A stretch of DNA of 64,000 nucleotides from NCBI GenBank assembly GCA_945957365.1, contig CAMFKI010000001.1:248001-312000 (forward strand). The letters are read 5' to 3'. Every line of letters begins with the position of its first letter. Positions within the stretch are counted from its first letter, which is position 1. This document shows, piece by piece, positions 8,948 to 17,492 of the stretch. The stretch is from an uncultured Alphaproteobacteria bacterium (GTDB taxonomy: Bacteria; Pseudomonadota; Alphaproteobacteria; Rhizobiales; Aestuariivirgaceae). The translations under genes and the position numbers were made by a program. The notes beneath the pieces are model-generated. The model did no database searches. It was given only the letters and a program-made list of their open reading frames with translations, and was not told where the DNA came from.

Positions 8948-11305
8948 ATGAGCAGCAAGAATTTCGACCTGAACGATTTTGGTGACGAGCAGCCGGCCCC
9001 CGCGATCAAGCCGGGGGGTCTGGCTGCCCGCGCCCTGGGCTCGCAGGCCGAACCGCCCTATCTGAAGGGCCTCAACCCCGAACAGCGTGCGGCGGTCGAG
9101 AACACCGACGGCCCCCTGCTCGTCCTTGCAGGCGCCGGCACCGGCAAGACGCGGGTGCTGACCACCAGGCTCGCCCACATCCTCGCCACGGGCAAGGCAT
9201 GGCCGGGGCAGCTGCTCGCCGTCACCTTCACCAACAAGGCGGCGCGCGAGATGCGTGATCGCATCGGGGCGCTGATCGGCGGTGCCGTCGAGGGCATGAC
9301 CTGGCTCGGCACCTTCCACTCGATCGGGGTGAAGATTCTGCGCAATCATGCCGAACTGGCCGGACTGCGCTCCGGCTTCGCCATTCTCGACACCGATGAC
9401 CAGATCCGGCTGCTGAAGCAGCTCCTCGAAGCCCATGACGTCGACGAGAAGCGCTGGCCGGCGCGCCAGCTTGCCTCGCTCATCGACGGCTGGAAGAACC
9501 GCGGGCTCACCCCCGACCGCGTGCCGGCGGGCGAGGCCTCGGCCTTCGGTCATGGCGGACTGGGCGGCAAGCTCTATGCCGAATACCAGCACCGGCTGAA
9601 GGTGGTGAACGCCGCCGACTTCGGCGACCTGCTGCTCGAGGTCCTGCGCATCTTCCAGGAACACCCCGACGTGCTGAAGGAGTATCAGCGCCGCTTCAAG
9701 TACATGCTGGTGGACGAATATCAGGACACCAACGTGGCGCAGTATCTCTGGCTCAGGCTGCTCGCCCAGGGCCACAGGAACATCTGCTGCGTCGGCGACG
9801 ACGACCAGTCGATCTATGGCTGGCGCGGGGCCGAGGTCGACAACATCCTGCGCTTCGAGAAGGACTTCCCGGGCGCCAAGGTCATTCGGCTCGAACGCAA
9901 CTACCGTTCGACCCCGCAGATCCTGGGTGCTGCCTCCGGCCTCATCGCCAAGAACGAGAGCCGGCTCGGCAAGACGCTGCACACCGACCGCGAGGATGGC
10001 GACACCGTTACCGTGCGCGCCCATTGGGACGGCGACGAGGAAGCCCGCGTCATCGGCGAGGACATCGAGAACCTGCAGCGCAAGGGCGAGAAGCTCAACG
10101 ACATGGCGATCCTGGTGCGCGCCTCCTTCCAGATGCGCGCCTTCGAAGATCGCTTCATCACGCTGGGCGTGCCCTACCGCGTCATCGGCGGACCGCGCTT
10201 CTACGAGCGCGCCGAAGTGCGCGATGCGCTGGCCTACCTGAAGATCGTCGCCTCGCCCGACAACGACCTCGCCTTCGAGCGCATCATCAACACGCCGAAG
10301 CGCGGCATCGGCGACACGTCGGTGAAGCGCATGCACGCCATCGCGCGGACGCAGGGCGTGTCGCTCTACCGCGCGGCGGAAGCGATGTCGCTCACCGACG
10401 AGCTGCCCTCCAAGGCGCGCGGAGCACTCAGGAAGCTGATCGAGAGTTTCAACCGCTGGCGGCAGATGGCAATGGGCATCCCCCACACCGAACTGGCCGA
10501 AATCGTTCTTGATGAATCCGGCTACACCGAGATGTGGCAGAACGACAAGAGTCCGGAAGCGCAGGGCCGCCTCGACAACCTCAAGGAACTCGTGCGCTCC
10601 ATGGGCGACTTCGAGAACCTGGCGGGCTTCCTTGAGCACATCGCGCTGGTGATGGACGTCGAGCAGTCGGCGGAGGAAGACAAGGTCTCGATCATGACCA
10701 TGCATGGCGCCAAGGGCCTCGAATTCGGCACCGTATTCCTGCCGGGCTGGGAGGAAGGCCTGTTTCCCTCGCAGCGTTCGCTCGACGAGAAGGGCCGCGC
10801 GGGGCTGGAGGAAGAGCGCCGCCTCGCCTATGTGGGCATCACGCGGGCCAAGCGCCGCGCCACCATTTCCTTTGCCCAGAACCGGCGCGTCCATAATCTC
10901 TGGCAGAATGCGCTCCCCTCGCGCTTCATCGATGAACTGCCCGAGATGCATGTCGAGGTGGCGCCGATGGCGACGAGCTATGGCGGCTTCGGACTGGGCA
11001 CCTATGGCAAGAGCCGCTTCGACGACCAGACCAAGCCCTTCGGCAACACCTATGCGACGCCGGGCTGGCAGCGCGCCCAACAGCGCTGGAGCGAGGGCAA
11101 GGCCACGCGCTCGACGCCGCACTTCATCGAGGGCGAAATGGTCGCTCGCGATACCGACGCCGTAAAGTTTTCGAAGGGCGAACGCGTGTTCCACGAGAAG
11201 TTCGGCTATGGCGTGGTGAGCGCGGTCGAGGGCAACAAGCTGACCATCGACTTCGACAAGGCCGGCGAGAAGCGGGTGATCGACAGTTTCGTGGCCCGGG
11301 CCTAA
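8948..11305 (+). CDS. uvrD: ATP-dependent DNA helicase UvrD/PcrA
   Basis: A 785-residue superfamily 1A 3'-5' helicase that unwinds DNA in nucleotide excision repair, mismatch repair and clearance of stalled complexes. Visible motifs in order: the Q-motif region LNPEQRAAVE, Walker A AGAGTGKTRVL (near residue 60), motif II LVDEYQDTN, motif III VGDDDQSIYGWRGA, motif IV ERNYRS, motif V TMHGAKGLEFGTVFLPGWEE, and motif VI RRLAYVGITRAKRRA. The last 40 residues (FHEKFGYGVVSAVEG...) form the Tudor-like domain seen in PcrA/UvrD, which contacts RNA polymerase. Length and all motifs are normal. Confidence 0.97.
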   Translation: MSSKNFDLNDFGDEQPAPAIKPGGLAARALGSQAEPPYLKGLNPEQRAAVENTDGPLLVLAGAGTGKTRVLTTRLAHILATGKAWPGQLLAVTFTNKAAREMRDRIGALIGGAVEGMTWLGTFHSIGVKILRNHAELAGLRSGFAILDTDDQIRLLKQLLEAHDVDEKRWPARQLASLIDGWKNRGLTPDRVPAGEASAFGHGGLGGKLYAEYQHRLKVVNAADFGDLLLEVLRIFQEHPDVLKEYQRRFKYMLVDEYQDTNVAQYLWLRLLAQGHRNICCVGDDDQSIYGWRGAEVDNILRFEKDFPGAKVIRLERNYRSTPQILGAASGLIAKNESRLGKTLHTDREDGDTVTVRAHWDGDEEARVIGEDIENLQRKGEKLNDMAILVRASFQMRAFEDRFITLGVPYRVIGGPRFYERAEVRDALAYLKIVASPDNDLAFERIINTPKRGIGDTSVKRMHAIARTQGVSLYRAAEAMSLTDELPSKARGALRKLIESFNRWRQMAMGIPHTELAEIVLDESGYTEMWQNDKSPEAQGRLDNLKELVRSMGDFENLAGFLEHIALVMDVEQSAEEDKVSIMTMHGAKGLEFGTVFLPGWEEGLFPSQRSLDEKGRAGLEEERRLAYVGITRAKRRATISFAQNRRVHNLWQNALPSRFIDELPEMHVEVAPMATSYGGFGLGTYGKSRFDDQTKPFGNTYATPGWQRAQQRWSEGKATRSTPHFIEGEMVARDTDAVKFSKGERVFHEKFGYGVVSAVEGNKLTIDFDKAGEKRVIDSFVARA

Positions 11306-11377
11306 GCCCAAGAAATCTTTACAGACTTGACGTTGCGCGATCTGGCGGGACGCGGCCGAATCACGGCATGTGGCGTC

Positions 11378-11542
11378 ATGTCAAGCTCAGCTGCAATCGT
11401 TCACCAGATCCTTCACAGCGAGGCCGTGAATAGCCGGCCGAAGACCGCAATCGATCCCGTGCAGGCGCAGACCCGTGTTTTGCGCGCCATCCTTCGGTTT
11501 GCCCATGGCGTGGAGAAGGCCTGGTCGCGCGTCTCCAAATAG
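11378..11542 (+). CDS. Possible small protein, 54 residues
   Basis: An open frame after uvrD with an ATG at 11378 (an in-frame TTG exists at 11327). The product is basic and has a helical C-terminal half (AQTRVLRAILRFAHGVEKAW). No Shine-Dalgarno sequence is clear and no family is recognised. It ends about 40 bases before a hairpin terminator on the same strand, which fits a short gene or the 3' tail of the uvrD transcript equally well. Treat as tentative. Confidence 0.35.
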   Translation: MSSSAAIVHQILHSEAVNSRPKTAIDPVQAQTRVLRAILRFAHGVEKAWSRVSK

Positions 11543-11582
11543 CGCGCATCAGCTTCGCGCCGACATCCTCACCAATTCACCT

Positions 11583-11613
11583 TGCCCCCGCCTGGCCGGG
11601 GCATCCTCTTTTT
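11583..11613 (+). terminator. Rho-independent terminator after uvrD
   Basis: TGCCCC (11583-11588) pairs with GGGGCA (11598-11603) around a 9-base loop, followed by TCCTCTTTTT. The T-run lies on the plus-strand side, so it should end transcripts of uvrD and the small open frame. Confidence 0.6.
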
Positions 11614-11627
11614 AGCGCCCGTTCAAA

Positions 11628-11655
11628 GGATGCGCGGATCAAGTCCGCGCAAGGT
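11628..11655. repeat. Interspersed palindromic repeat (GCGCGGAtcaagTCCGCGC type)
   Basis: TGCGCGGA (11631-11638) and TCCGCGCA (11644-11651) form a perfect 8-base inverted repeat around TCAAG. From memory of rhizobial genomes this is a common intergenic element, recognisable because its spurious translations give RGSSPR-type and LRGLDPRI-type peptides, as they do here. It lies at the 3' end of the MFS gene and could also serve as a terminator for that strand. Confidence 0.6.
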
Positions 11656-11678
11656 GACTGCGTGGAAGGCTCTTCGCT

Positions 11679-13070
11679 TCAAGCCGCCACCCGCTTCCCG
11701 CTCACCGCCTCGCCGGCGGCCGGTGACAGCGTCAGGTATTCGACGCAGGCCGACACCGAGCAGGCGGCCACCACAACGAAGGCGATGGTGAAATCCATCG
11801 GCGTCAATTTCATCTCGCCGCGGAACCATTGCGCCGCCTCCAGCACGAAGGCGGCGAGCACCACGCCCATGGAAAGCGAGAGCTGCTGCACCACCGTGTA
11901 GAGGCTCGTCGCATAGCTCGCCTGCTGGTGGTCGACGTCGGAGTAGGACATGGCATTGAGTGCGGTGAACTGCAGCGAGCGCAGGAAGCCGCCGACAAAC
12001 AGCAGTGAGATCGCCAGCAGGTAGGGCGTCGAGGCCGATAGGAAGCCCATGATCGAGATCGAGGCGCTGGCCAGCAAACCGTTGACCAGCAGGAGCCGGC
12101 GGAAGCCGAAGCGGCGGATCATGCGGGCCGCGCCGAGCTTCATCGAGATCGCGCCCGCCGCCGCCACGAAGGTGATGAGGCCGGACTGAAGGGCGCTCAT
12201 GCCATAGGCCAGCTGGAACATCAGCGGCAGCAGGAAGGGCACCGCACCCACACCCACCCGGAACAGGCTGCCGCCCACCACGCCGGCGCGGAACGTCTCG
12301 ATCTTGAGCAGCCGAAGGTCAAGCAGCGGATTCTCCGTCACGAGTGCGTGGCGCACGTAGAAGGCGACCAGCACGCAACCCGCGACCACCAGGAAGCTGG
12401 GCGTCCACCCGGGCAGCAGGTCCCGGCCCATGATGGTGAGCCCGAAAATGAAGGATGAGAGCCCGAGCCCGGACAGCACGAAGCCGACTGCGTCGAGCTT
12501 CGGCACCTGGTCCACCCGCATGTCGGGCATCAGCGCGGTCGCCAGCACGATCGCCATGACGCCGAAGGGCAGGTTCATCCAGAACACCCAGCGCCAGCCG
12601 ATGGTATCGGTGATGAAGCCGCCGACGGGCGGCCCCACCAACGGCCCGATCAGCGCCGGAATGGTGAGCCAGGCCAGGGCGTCGACCAGTTCGGCCTTGG
12701 GCACGGTGCGCAGCAGGATGATGCGCCCGACCGGCACCATCATGGCTCCGCCGATCCCCTGCAGGGCGCGCGCGGCGACGAGGCCGCCCAGCGAATTGGC
12801 CATGCCGCAGGCCAGCGAACCGATGGTGAAGACGGCGATGGCAACGCGGAACACGTTACGCGAGCCGAAGCGGTCAGCCATCCAACCACTGATCGGAATG
12901 AAGACCGTGAGGCTCAGGAGGTAGGTGGTGAAGGCGAGCTTGAGCACGATGGGATCGGTGCCGAGAGACTTCGCCATGGCGGGAAGCGAGGTGGCGATCA
13001 CCGTCGAATCCATGTTTTCCATGAACAGGGCGGAGGCGATGATGAGGGGGATCAGCCGGGACGACGACAT
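11679..13070 (-). CDS. MFS drug:H+ antiporter, DHA2 family
   Basis: A 463-residue inner-membrane transporter of the major facilitator superfamily, closest in pattern to the EmrB/QacA (DHA2) multidrug pumps with about 14 helices. Helix 1 carries the family motif LFMENMDSTVIATSLPAM. Motif A follows helix 2 (GWMADRFGSRNVFR). Motif C-like glycines and prolines appear in helix 5 (ALIGPLVGPPVGGFI), typical of exporters. No EmrA-like membrane fusion partner or TetR regulator gene is adjacent, so the pump probably works alone. The substrate is unknown. Confidence 0.88.
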   Translation of the reverse strand: MSSSRLIPLIIASALFMENMDSTVIATSLPAMAKSLGTDPIVLKLAFTTYLLSLTVFIPISGWMADRFGSRNVFRVAIAVFTIGSLACGMANSLGGLVAARALQGIGGAMMVPVGRIILLRTVPKAELVDALAWLTIPALIGPLVGPPVGGFITDTIGWRWVFWMNLPFGVMAIVLATALMPDMRVDQVPKLDAVGFVLSGLGLSSFIFGLTIMGRDLLPGWTPSFLVVAGCVLVAFYVRHALVTENPLLDLRLLKIETFRAGVVGGSLFRVGVGAVPFLLPLMFQLAYGMSALQSGLITFVAAAGAISMKLGAARMIRRFGFRRLLLVNGLLASASISIMGFLSASTPYLLAISLLFVGGFLRSLQFTALNAMSYSDVDHQQASYATSLYTVVQQLSLSMGVVLAAFVLEAAQWFRGEMKLTPMDFTIAFVVVAACSVSACVEYLTLSPAAGEAVSGKRVAA

Positions 13071-13251
13071 GGCTCCGAAATAGCATGGAAGGCGGCCGCG
13101 GTTTCATGCCGATAACGCAAGGGAGACACGGGCTGGCCCGGGACCCCTGCCCCTTTCCGGCCAGATTTGGGCGCTCTATAAGGGTCTTCACATTGAATCA
13201 GGCCTTTTCGGCGCGCCTCCGCCATCCGTCCGCGCGCCCCCGGAGTATTTC

Positions 13252-15129
13252 GTGACCGACCGTTTCTTCACCTGGCTCGAGTCGCTGGTCGACCCGTTCC
13301 CGCCGCATCAACCAGAGATGCCGCCCGCGGGTTTTCTCGCCTTCTGCTGGCATTACACCAAGCCGTTCTGGCCGCTGCTGCTGGCCTCGACCCTGCTGTC
13401 GGCGGTCATCGCCTTCCTCGAGGTCTATCTTTTCGCCTTCCTCGGCAAGCTGGTCGATCTCCTGACGGCGGCCAACCGCGCCACATTCTGGCAGGACCAT
13501 GGCGTGCAGCTGATGGCGATGGGCGCCATGGCGCTGATCCTGCTGCCCTTCCTCAACTTCGTTTCGGAAGCCGTGGCCCACCAGGGCCTGCGCGGCAATT
13601 ATGCCATGCGCATCCGCTGGACGGCGCACCGCTACGTGCTGCGCCAGTCGATGGACTTCTTCACCAACGACTTCGCCGGCCGCGTCGCCACCAAGGTGAT
13701 GCAGACGGCATTGGGCGTGCGCGATGCGGTGATGAAGTTCACCGAGGTGCTGGTCTATGTGATCGTCTACTTCCTCGGCGCGCTGCTGCTGGTGGCCACC
13801 GCCGACGGCTACCTGATGATCCCGCTGCTGATCTGGCTCGCGGGCTATGCCGCGGCCTGCTGGTATTTCGTGCCGAGGCTCGGCCGCCTGTCGGCGGTCC
13901 AGGCCGAGCTGCGCTCGCTGGTCACCGGCCGCGTGGTCGACAGCTATACCAATATCCCGACCGTCAAGCTCTTCGCCCACGCCGACCGCGAGGACGTCTA
14001 TGCCCGCGAGGGCATGGACTGGATGCTGAAGTCGGTGAATGATTCGATGCGCATGTCGACGCTGATGACGACCGCGCTGCAGGTGTTGTCCGGCGTGCTG
14101 ATCTTCACCATGTCGGCCATGGCGATCTGGCTGTGGTACCAGGGTTCGATCACGACCGGCGCCATCGCCTTCGCCGTCGGGCTGACGCTGCGCCTCAGGG
14201 CCATGTCGCAATGGGTGATCTGGGAGGTCGCAGGCCTGTTCGAGAACATCGGCATCATCCAGGACGGCATCGAGACCATCGCCCGCGAACGCTCCATCAA
14301 GGATGCGCCAGACGCCAAGCCGCTGGTCGTGCAGCAGGGCGCCATCCTGTTCGACGACATCACGTTCAACTACGGCAAGCCTCTGATCGGGCGCGACCGG
14401 CCGGTGCTCAACGATCTCAAGCTGTCGATCGCGCCGGGCGAGAAGGTGGGCCTCGTCGGCCGCTCGGGTGCGGGCAAGTCGACACTCACCAACCTGCTGC
14501 TGCGCTTCTACGACATCGAGACGGGCCGCATCCTCATCGACGGCCAGGACATCGCGCATGTCACCCAGGATTCGCTGCGCGCGGCGATCGGCGTCGTGAC
14601 GCAGGACACCTCCCTGCTGCACCGTTCGGTCATCGACAATATCCGCTATGGCAAGCCCGAGGCCACCATGGCCGAGGTCGATGCGGCGGCACGCAAGGCG
14701 CATGCCGACGAGTTCATCGCGCAGTTGATGGACCCGCAGGGCCGGCGCGGCTACGAGGCGCACGTCGGCGAGCGCGGCGTCAAGCTGTCGGGCGGCCAGC
14801 GCCAGCGCATCGCGATTGCCCGCGTGCTGCTGAAGAACGCGCCGATCCTGGTGCTCGACGAGGCGACGAGCGCGCTCGACTCCGAAGTCGAGCAGGCCAT
14901 CCAGGAAAATCTCTATGCCCTGATGGAGGGCAAGACGGTGATCGCCGTGGCGCACCGCCTCTCCACCATCGCGGCGATGGACCGGCTCGTCATCATGGAC
15001 AAGGGCGTGGTGGTGGAAGACGGCACGCACCGCGAGCTGCTGGAGAAGGGTGGGCTCTATGCCTCGCTGTGGCAGCGCCAGTCCGGTGGCTTCCTGCTCG
15101 AGGACGTCGATCTCGAGGCTGCGGAATAA
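13252..15129 (+). CDS. ABC exporter, fused membrane and ATPase domains
   Basis: A 625-residue half-transporter of the MsbA/MDR type, expected to work as a homodimer exporting lipids or hydrophobic compounds. The GTG at 13252 is the start used. Six membrane helices span about residues 40-330. The ATPase part shows Walker A GRSGAGKST, a Q-loop (VTQDTSLLHRSV), the signature [13 protein letters not shown], Walker B ILVLDEATSALDSE and the H-loop (AVAHRLST). Substrate unknown; stand-alone gene followed by an OmpA-family lipoprotein gene in the same direction, 67 bases apart. Confidence 0.9.
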   Translation: MTDRFFTWLESLVDPFPPHQPEMPPAGFLAFCWHYTKPFWPLLLASTLLSAVIAFLEVYLFAFLGKLVDLLTAANRATFWQDHGVQLMAMGAMALILLPFLNFVSEAVAHQGLRGNYAMRIRWTAHRYVLRQSMDFFTNDFAGRVATKVMQTALGVRDAVMKFTEVLVYVIVYFLGALLLVATADGYLMIPLLIWLAGYAAACWYFVPRLGRLSAVQAELRSLVTGRVVDSYTNIPTVKLFAHADREDVYAREGMDWMLKSVNDSMRMSTLMTTALQVLSGVLIFTMSAMAIWLWYQGSITTGAIAFAVGLTLRLRAMSQWVIWEVAGLFENIGIIQDGIETIARERSIKDAPDAKPLVVQQGAILFDDITFNYGKPLIGRDRPVLNDLKLSIAPGEKVGLVGRSGAGKSTLTNLLLRFYDIETGRILIDGQDIAHVTQDSLRAAIGVVTQDTSLLHRSVIDNIRYGKPEATMAEVDAAARKAHADEFIAQLMDPQGRRGYEAHVGERGVKLSGGQRQRIAIARVLLKNAPILVLDEATSALDSEVEQAIQENLYALMEGKTVIAVAHRLSTIAAMDRLVIMDKGVVVEDGTHRELLEKGGLYASLWQRQSGGFLLEDVDLEAAE

Positions 15130-15196
15130 ACCATCCGTTTACCCTGGCGCAGCCATACGGAGGGCGGGAACGGCCCTCTGCTGAAGTGGGGTAAGG

Positions 15197-15856
15197 ATGC
15201 TTCGCAAAATCGCTGTGGTGGCCGCTTGCGCCACCCTTCTCGCTGCCTGTTCGACGGATCCGTATACGGGTGAACAGAAGGTGTCGAACACCGCCGTGGG
15301 CGCCACGACGGGTGCGCTGCTCGGCACGGCCACGGGTCTCGTCATCGGCAAGTCGACCTCGGCCTCGAGCCGGAATGCGATGCTGATCGGCGCCGGCCTC
15401 GGCGCGCTCGCCGGCGGCGGCGTGGGCCTCTACATGGACAATCAGGAATCGAAGCTGCGCGCGAGGTTGCAGGGCACCGGCGTTTCGGTGACGCGGGTGG
15501 GCGACGACATCATCCTGAACATGCCGTCGAACATCACCTTCGACACCGACCAGTCGGCGGTGAAGCCGCAGTTCCACGACACGCTGGATTCCGTGGCGAT
15601 CGTGCTGCGCGAGTTCGACAGGACGCTGATCGACGTCACCGGCCACACCGATTCAACCGGATCGCCCCAGCATAACCAGGGCCTGTCGCAGGCGCGGGCC
15701 GTGGCGGTGGCGGATTATCTCGTGGCGCAGGGCAACAATCCGCAGCGCTTCCAGGTGATCGGCATGGGCCAGAACGATCCCATCGCAACCAATGCCACCG
15801 CCGAAGGCCGCGCCCAGAACCGGCGCGTGGAAATCAAGATCGTCCCGCTCACCTGA
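15197..15856 (+). CDS. OmpA-family outer-membrane lipoprotein
   Basis: A 219-residue lipoprotein resembling YiaD/Pal-like proteins that tie the outer membrane to peptidoglycan. The signal peptide ends in a LAAC lipobox (Cys 18). Residues about 33-80 are a glycine-zipper segment (GATTGALLGTATGLVIG, GAGLGALAGGGVGLYM) that may insert in a membrane. The OmpA domain follows, with TGHTDSTGSPQHNQGLSQAR and the closing NRRVEIKI, including the Asp and Arg used to bind meso-diaminopimelate. A near-consensus site (GTAAGGATG) precedes the ATG. It is 67 bases behind the ABC exporter and could be co-transcribed. Confidence 0.9.
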   Translation: MLRKIAVVAACATLLAACSTDPYTGEQKVSNTAVGATTGALLGTATGLVIGKSTSASSRNAMLIGAGLGALAGGGVGLYMDNQESKLRARLQGTGVSVTRVGDDIILNMPSNITFDTDQSAVKPQFHDTLDSVAIVLREFDRTLIDVTGHTDSTGSPQHNQGLSQARAVAVADYLVAQGNNPQRFQVIGMGQNDPIATNATAEGRAQNRRVEIKIVPLT

Positions 15857-15919
15857 GAGGACGACGAAGGCCAAAGGAAAAAGCGGCGGCTGATACCGCC
15901 AGCCGCCGCATTTTCAGAC

Positions 15920-16150
15920 TTACTTGCCGCCGCAGTCGAGAGAACCCTTCATGGCGGCAGAGGCTTCGGCCTTGGTCTTGAACATGTTCATGCCGATCTG
16001 CATCATCTTCGAACCCTTGGCCGGCTTCTTGTCGACGACTTCGCACTTCTTGGTGGTCTCGTTCTTGACGATATACCACTCGGTCGCGGCGAAGGCCGGC
16101 GCGGTGAAGCTGACGAGGGCAAGGGCAATGACGAGGTGCTTGATGTTCAT
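15920..16150 (-). CDS. Small secreted protein, 76 residues
   Basis: The start is the ATG at 16150, which gives a clean Sec signal peptide (MNIKHLVIALALVSFTAPAFA, cut after Ala 21) and has AAAGGGAA upstream. The mature part is about 55 residues, basic, and has two cysteines (in KKCEV and DCGGK) that could form a disulfide. It begins with TEWYIVKNETTKK and contains FKTKAEASAAMK near the end. I know similar small periplasmic proteins only as hypothetical ones in rhizobia; function unknown. A perfect dyad lies about 30 bases upstream. Confidence 0.75.
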   Translation of the reverse strand: MNIKHLVIALALVSFTAPAFAATEWYIVKNETTKKCEVVDKKPAKGSKMMQIGMNMFKTKAEASAAMKGSLDCGGK

Positions 16151-16180
16151 CGAGGATGTTCCCTTTGAGTGAGTCCACGA

Positions 16181-16194
16181 AATTGTGAACAATT
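16181..16194. promoter_or_regulatory. Perfect dyad AATTGT-GA-ACAATT, candidate operator
   Basis: AATTGT and ACAATT flank a GA spacer, 30 bases before the start of the small secreted protein gene and in the space shared with divergent prmA. The position and symmetry suit a repressor or activator site for the small gene. No specific regulator can be named. Confidence 0.35.
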
Positions 16195-16341
16195 GAATTT
16201 CGCACCTGTATTCGTGACCGCAACATGTCCGGACTGTTAAATTTTGTAACATGAGCGCCGGAAGCCTCGGCAATCACGTGGATTTCCGCGGTTTCGGCTT
16301 GGCGCTTCAATCCCGGTGCGAAACCGGCTAGATGCGCGGTC

Positions 16342-17292
16342 ATGACCGAAGCGCGCTTTACCCTCACCCTGCCGGACCTCTCGCATGACGGCGCCAACGC
16401 TCTGGCCTCGGCGCTGGAAGAGAACATCCGGCTCGACCCCATGGCGATCACCATCAACGAGACGGACGAGGCCCGGGCGCTGTGGGAGGTGGTGCTCTAT
16501 TTCGAAACCGGGGAAGAGGCCGAAGCGGCCCGCGCCGTCGACGGGCTGGGCCAGGGCCAGATCGCCCCCATGCCGCAGCAGGACTGGGTTCGCCAGTCGC
16601 TCGAAGGCCTGGCGCCGGTCACCGCCGGGCGGTTCTTCCTGCATGGTTCGCATGACCGGCACCGCCGGCGGCCGGGCGGCATCGCCCTCGAGATCGACGC
16701 CGGCACCGCCTTCGGCACCGGCCATCATGGCACCACCGAAGGCTGCCTCATGGCGCTCGACCGCATCCTGAAGCGGCGCCTGCCGGCCAATATCCTCGAC
16801 GTGGGCTGCGGCACCGGCGTGCTCGCCATCGCCGCCGCCAAGGCCACCGGGCGGCCGGCCCTGGCCAGCGACATCGACCCGGAGGCCGTCAAGGTGACGC
16901 TCGCCAATGCCGCCCTGAATGGGGTGAAGCCGCTGATCGGCAGTTTCGTGGCAGCCGGCCTGAGCCACCCGCGCATCGCCGGCGCCGGCCCCTATGACCT
17001 GATCTTCGCCAACATCCTGGCGCGCCCGCTGGTGGCGCTGGCCACCGGCCTCGCCCGCGTCCTGCGGCCCGGCGGCGATCTCATCCTCTCCGGCCTGACG
17101 CTGGAGCAGATGCGCTGGATCGAGGCGGTCTATGAATCGCGCGGCCTGGTTCTGGCGTCGCGGATCACCCGAGGCAATTGGGCCACCCTGGTCTTCACCC
17201 GCGCGCAAAAGCAAAAGCGCCCGGGCGGGAGGACACCCGGGCGCTTGCTGTTAGCTGGCTCCAGAGGAGCCGGCTGGGAGCTTGATTGCTGA
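16342..17292 (+). CDS. prmA: Ribosomal protein L11 methyltransferase
   Basis: PrmA trimethylates lysines and the N-terminus of ribosomal protein L11 using S-adenosylmethionine. The N-terminal substrate-recognition domain (about 1-95) precedes a class I methyltransferase domain. In the latter, GTAFGTGHHGTT, the SAM loop ILDVGCGTGVLAIAAAKA and the motif IFANILARPLVALA (the family NxLA-type motif) are plain. The family usually ends at about 290 residues. Here the frame runs 25-30 residues further (AQKQKRPGGRTPGRL...), and that tail is encoded by a hairpin that also terminates the convergent DUF1127 gene. Confidence 0.93.
   Translation: MTEARFTLTLPDLSHDGANALASALEENIRLDPMAITINETDEARALWEVVLYFETGEEAEAARAVDGLGQGQIAPMPQQDWVRQSLEGLAPVTAGRFFLHGSHDRHRRRPGGIALEIDAGTAFGTGHHGTTEGCLMALDRILKRRLPANILDVGCGTGVLAIAAAKATGRPALASDIDPEAVKVTLANAALNGVKPLIGSFVAAGLSHPRIAGAGPYDLIFANILARPLVALATGLARVLRPGGDLILSGLTLEQMRWIEAVYESRGLVLASRITRGNWATLVFTRAQKQKRPGGRTPGRLLLAGSRGAGWELDC
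17203..17246 (-). terminator. Terminator of the DUF1127 gene, inside the prmA 3' end
   Basis: AAGCGCCCGGG (17215-17225) and CCCGGGCGCTT (17236-17246) form a perfect 11-base stem with a 10-base loop. Read on the minus strand it is followed by TTGCTTTTGC, a T-rich tail, so it should stop transcripts of the DUF1127 gene. A second, weaker hairpin (GGCTCC-AGA-GGAGCC) sits between them at about 17256-17270. Both lie within the prmA reading frame. Confidence 0.6.
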
Positions 17293-17297
17293 GGCGC

Positions 17298-17492
17298 TTA
17301 GGCGCCCCACACCATCTTCGAGATTTCCGAACGCTTCATGCCGATGTCGGCGAGCAGCCGGTCGTCGAGCTGCGCGAGCTGGCGCTCGGCGCGGCTGCGG
17401 GCCAGGTAGGTCTTGACCCGGCCGAACAGGCCGGAACCCATGTTGAAGCCTTCGTTGCGGACCGTTTCGCGGCCGTAGGTGATCGTGGTCAT
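17298..17492 (-). CDS. DUF1127 small protein
   Basis: A 64-residue protein of the DUF1127 (YjiS-like) family. The diagnostic C-terminal part is RAERQLAQLDDRLLADIGMKRSEI, a short Arg-rich helix-turn-helix-like segment. In other alphaproteobacteria such proteins bind RNA and affect phosphate and carbon metabolism and small-RNA turnover; that role here is inferred from the family. I used the ATG at 17492 because AGGAG lies seven bases upstream; an in-frame ATG at 17510 would cover that site. It is monocistronic and ends in a strong hairpin terminator. Confidence 0.85.
   Translation of the reverse strand: MTTITYGRETVRNEGFNMGSGLFGRVKTYLARSRAERQLAQLDDRLLADIGMKRSEISKMVWGA

Noticed and set aside
13198..15030. 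Long open frame of 610 residues on the strand opposite the ABC exporter
   Set aside because: It is a mirror of a clearly real gene in GC-rich DNA; its sequence is rich in His, Arg and Asp with no domain, typical of an antisense shadow.
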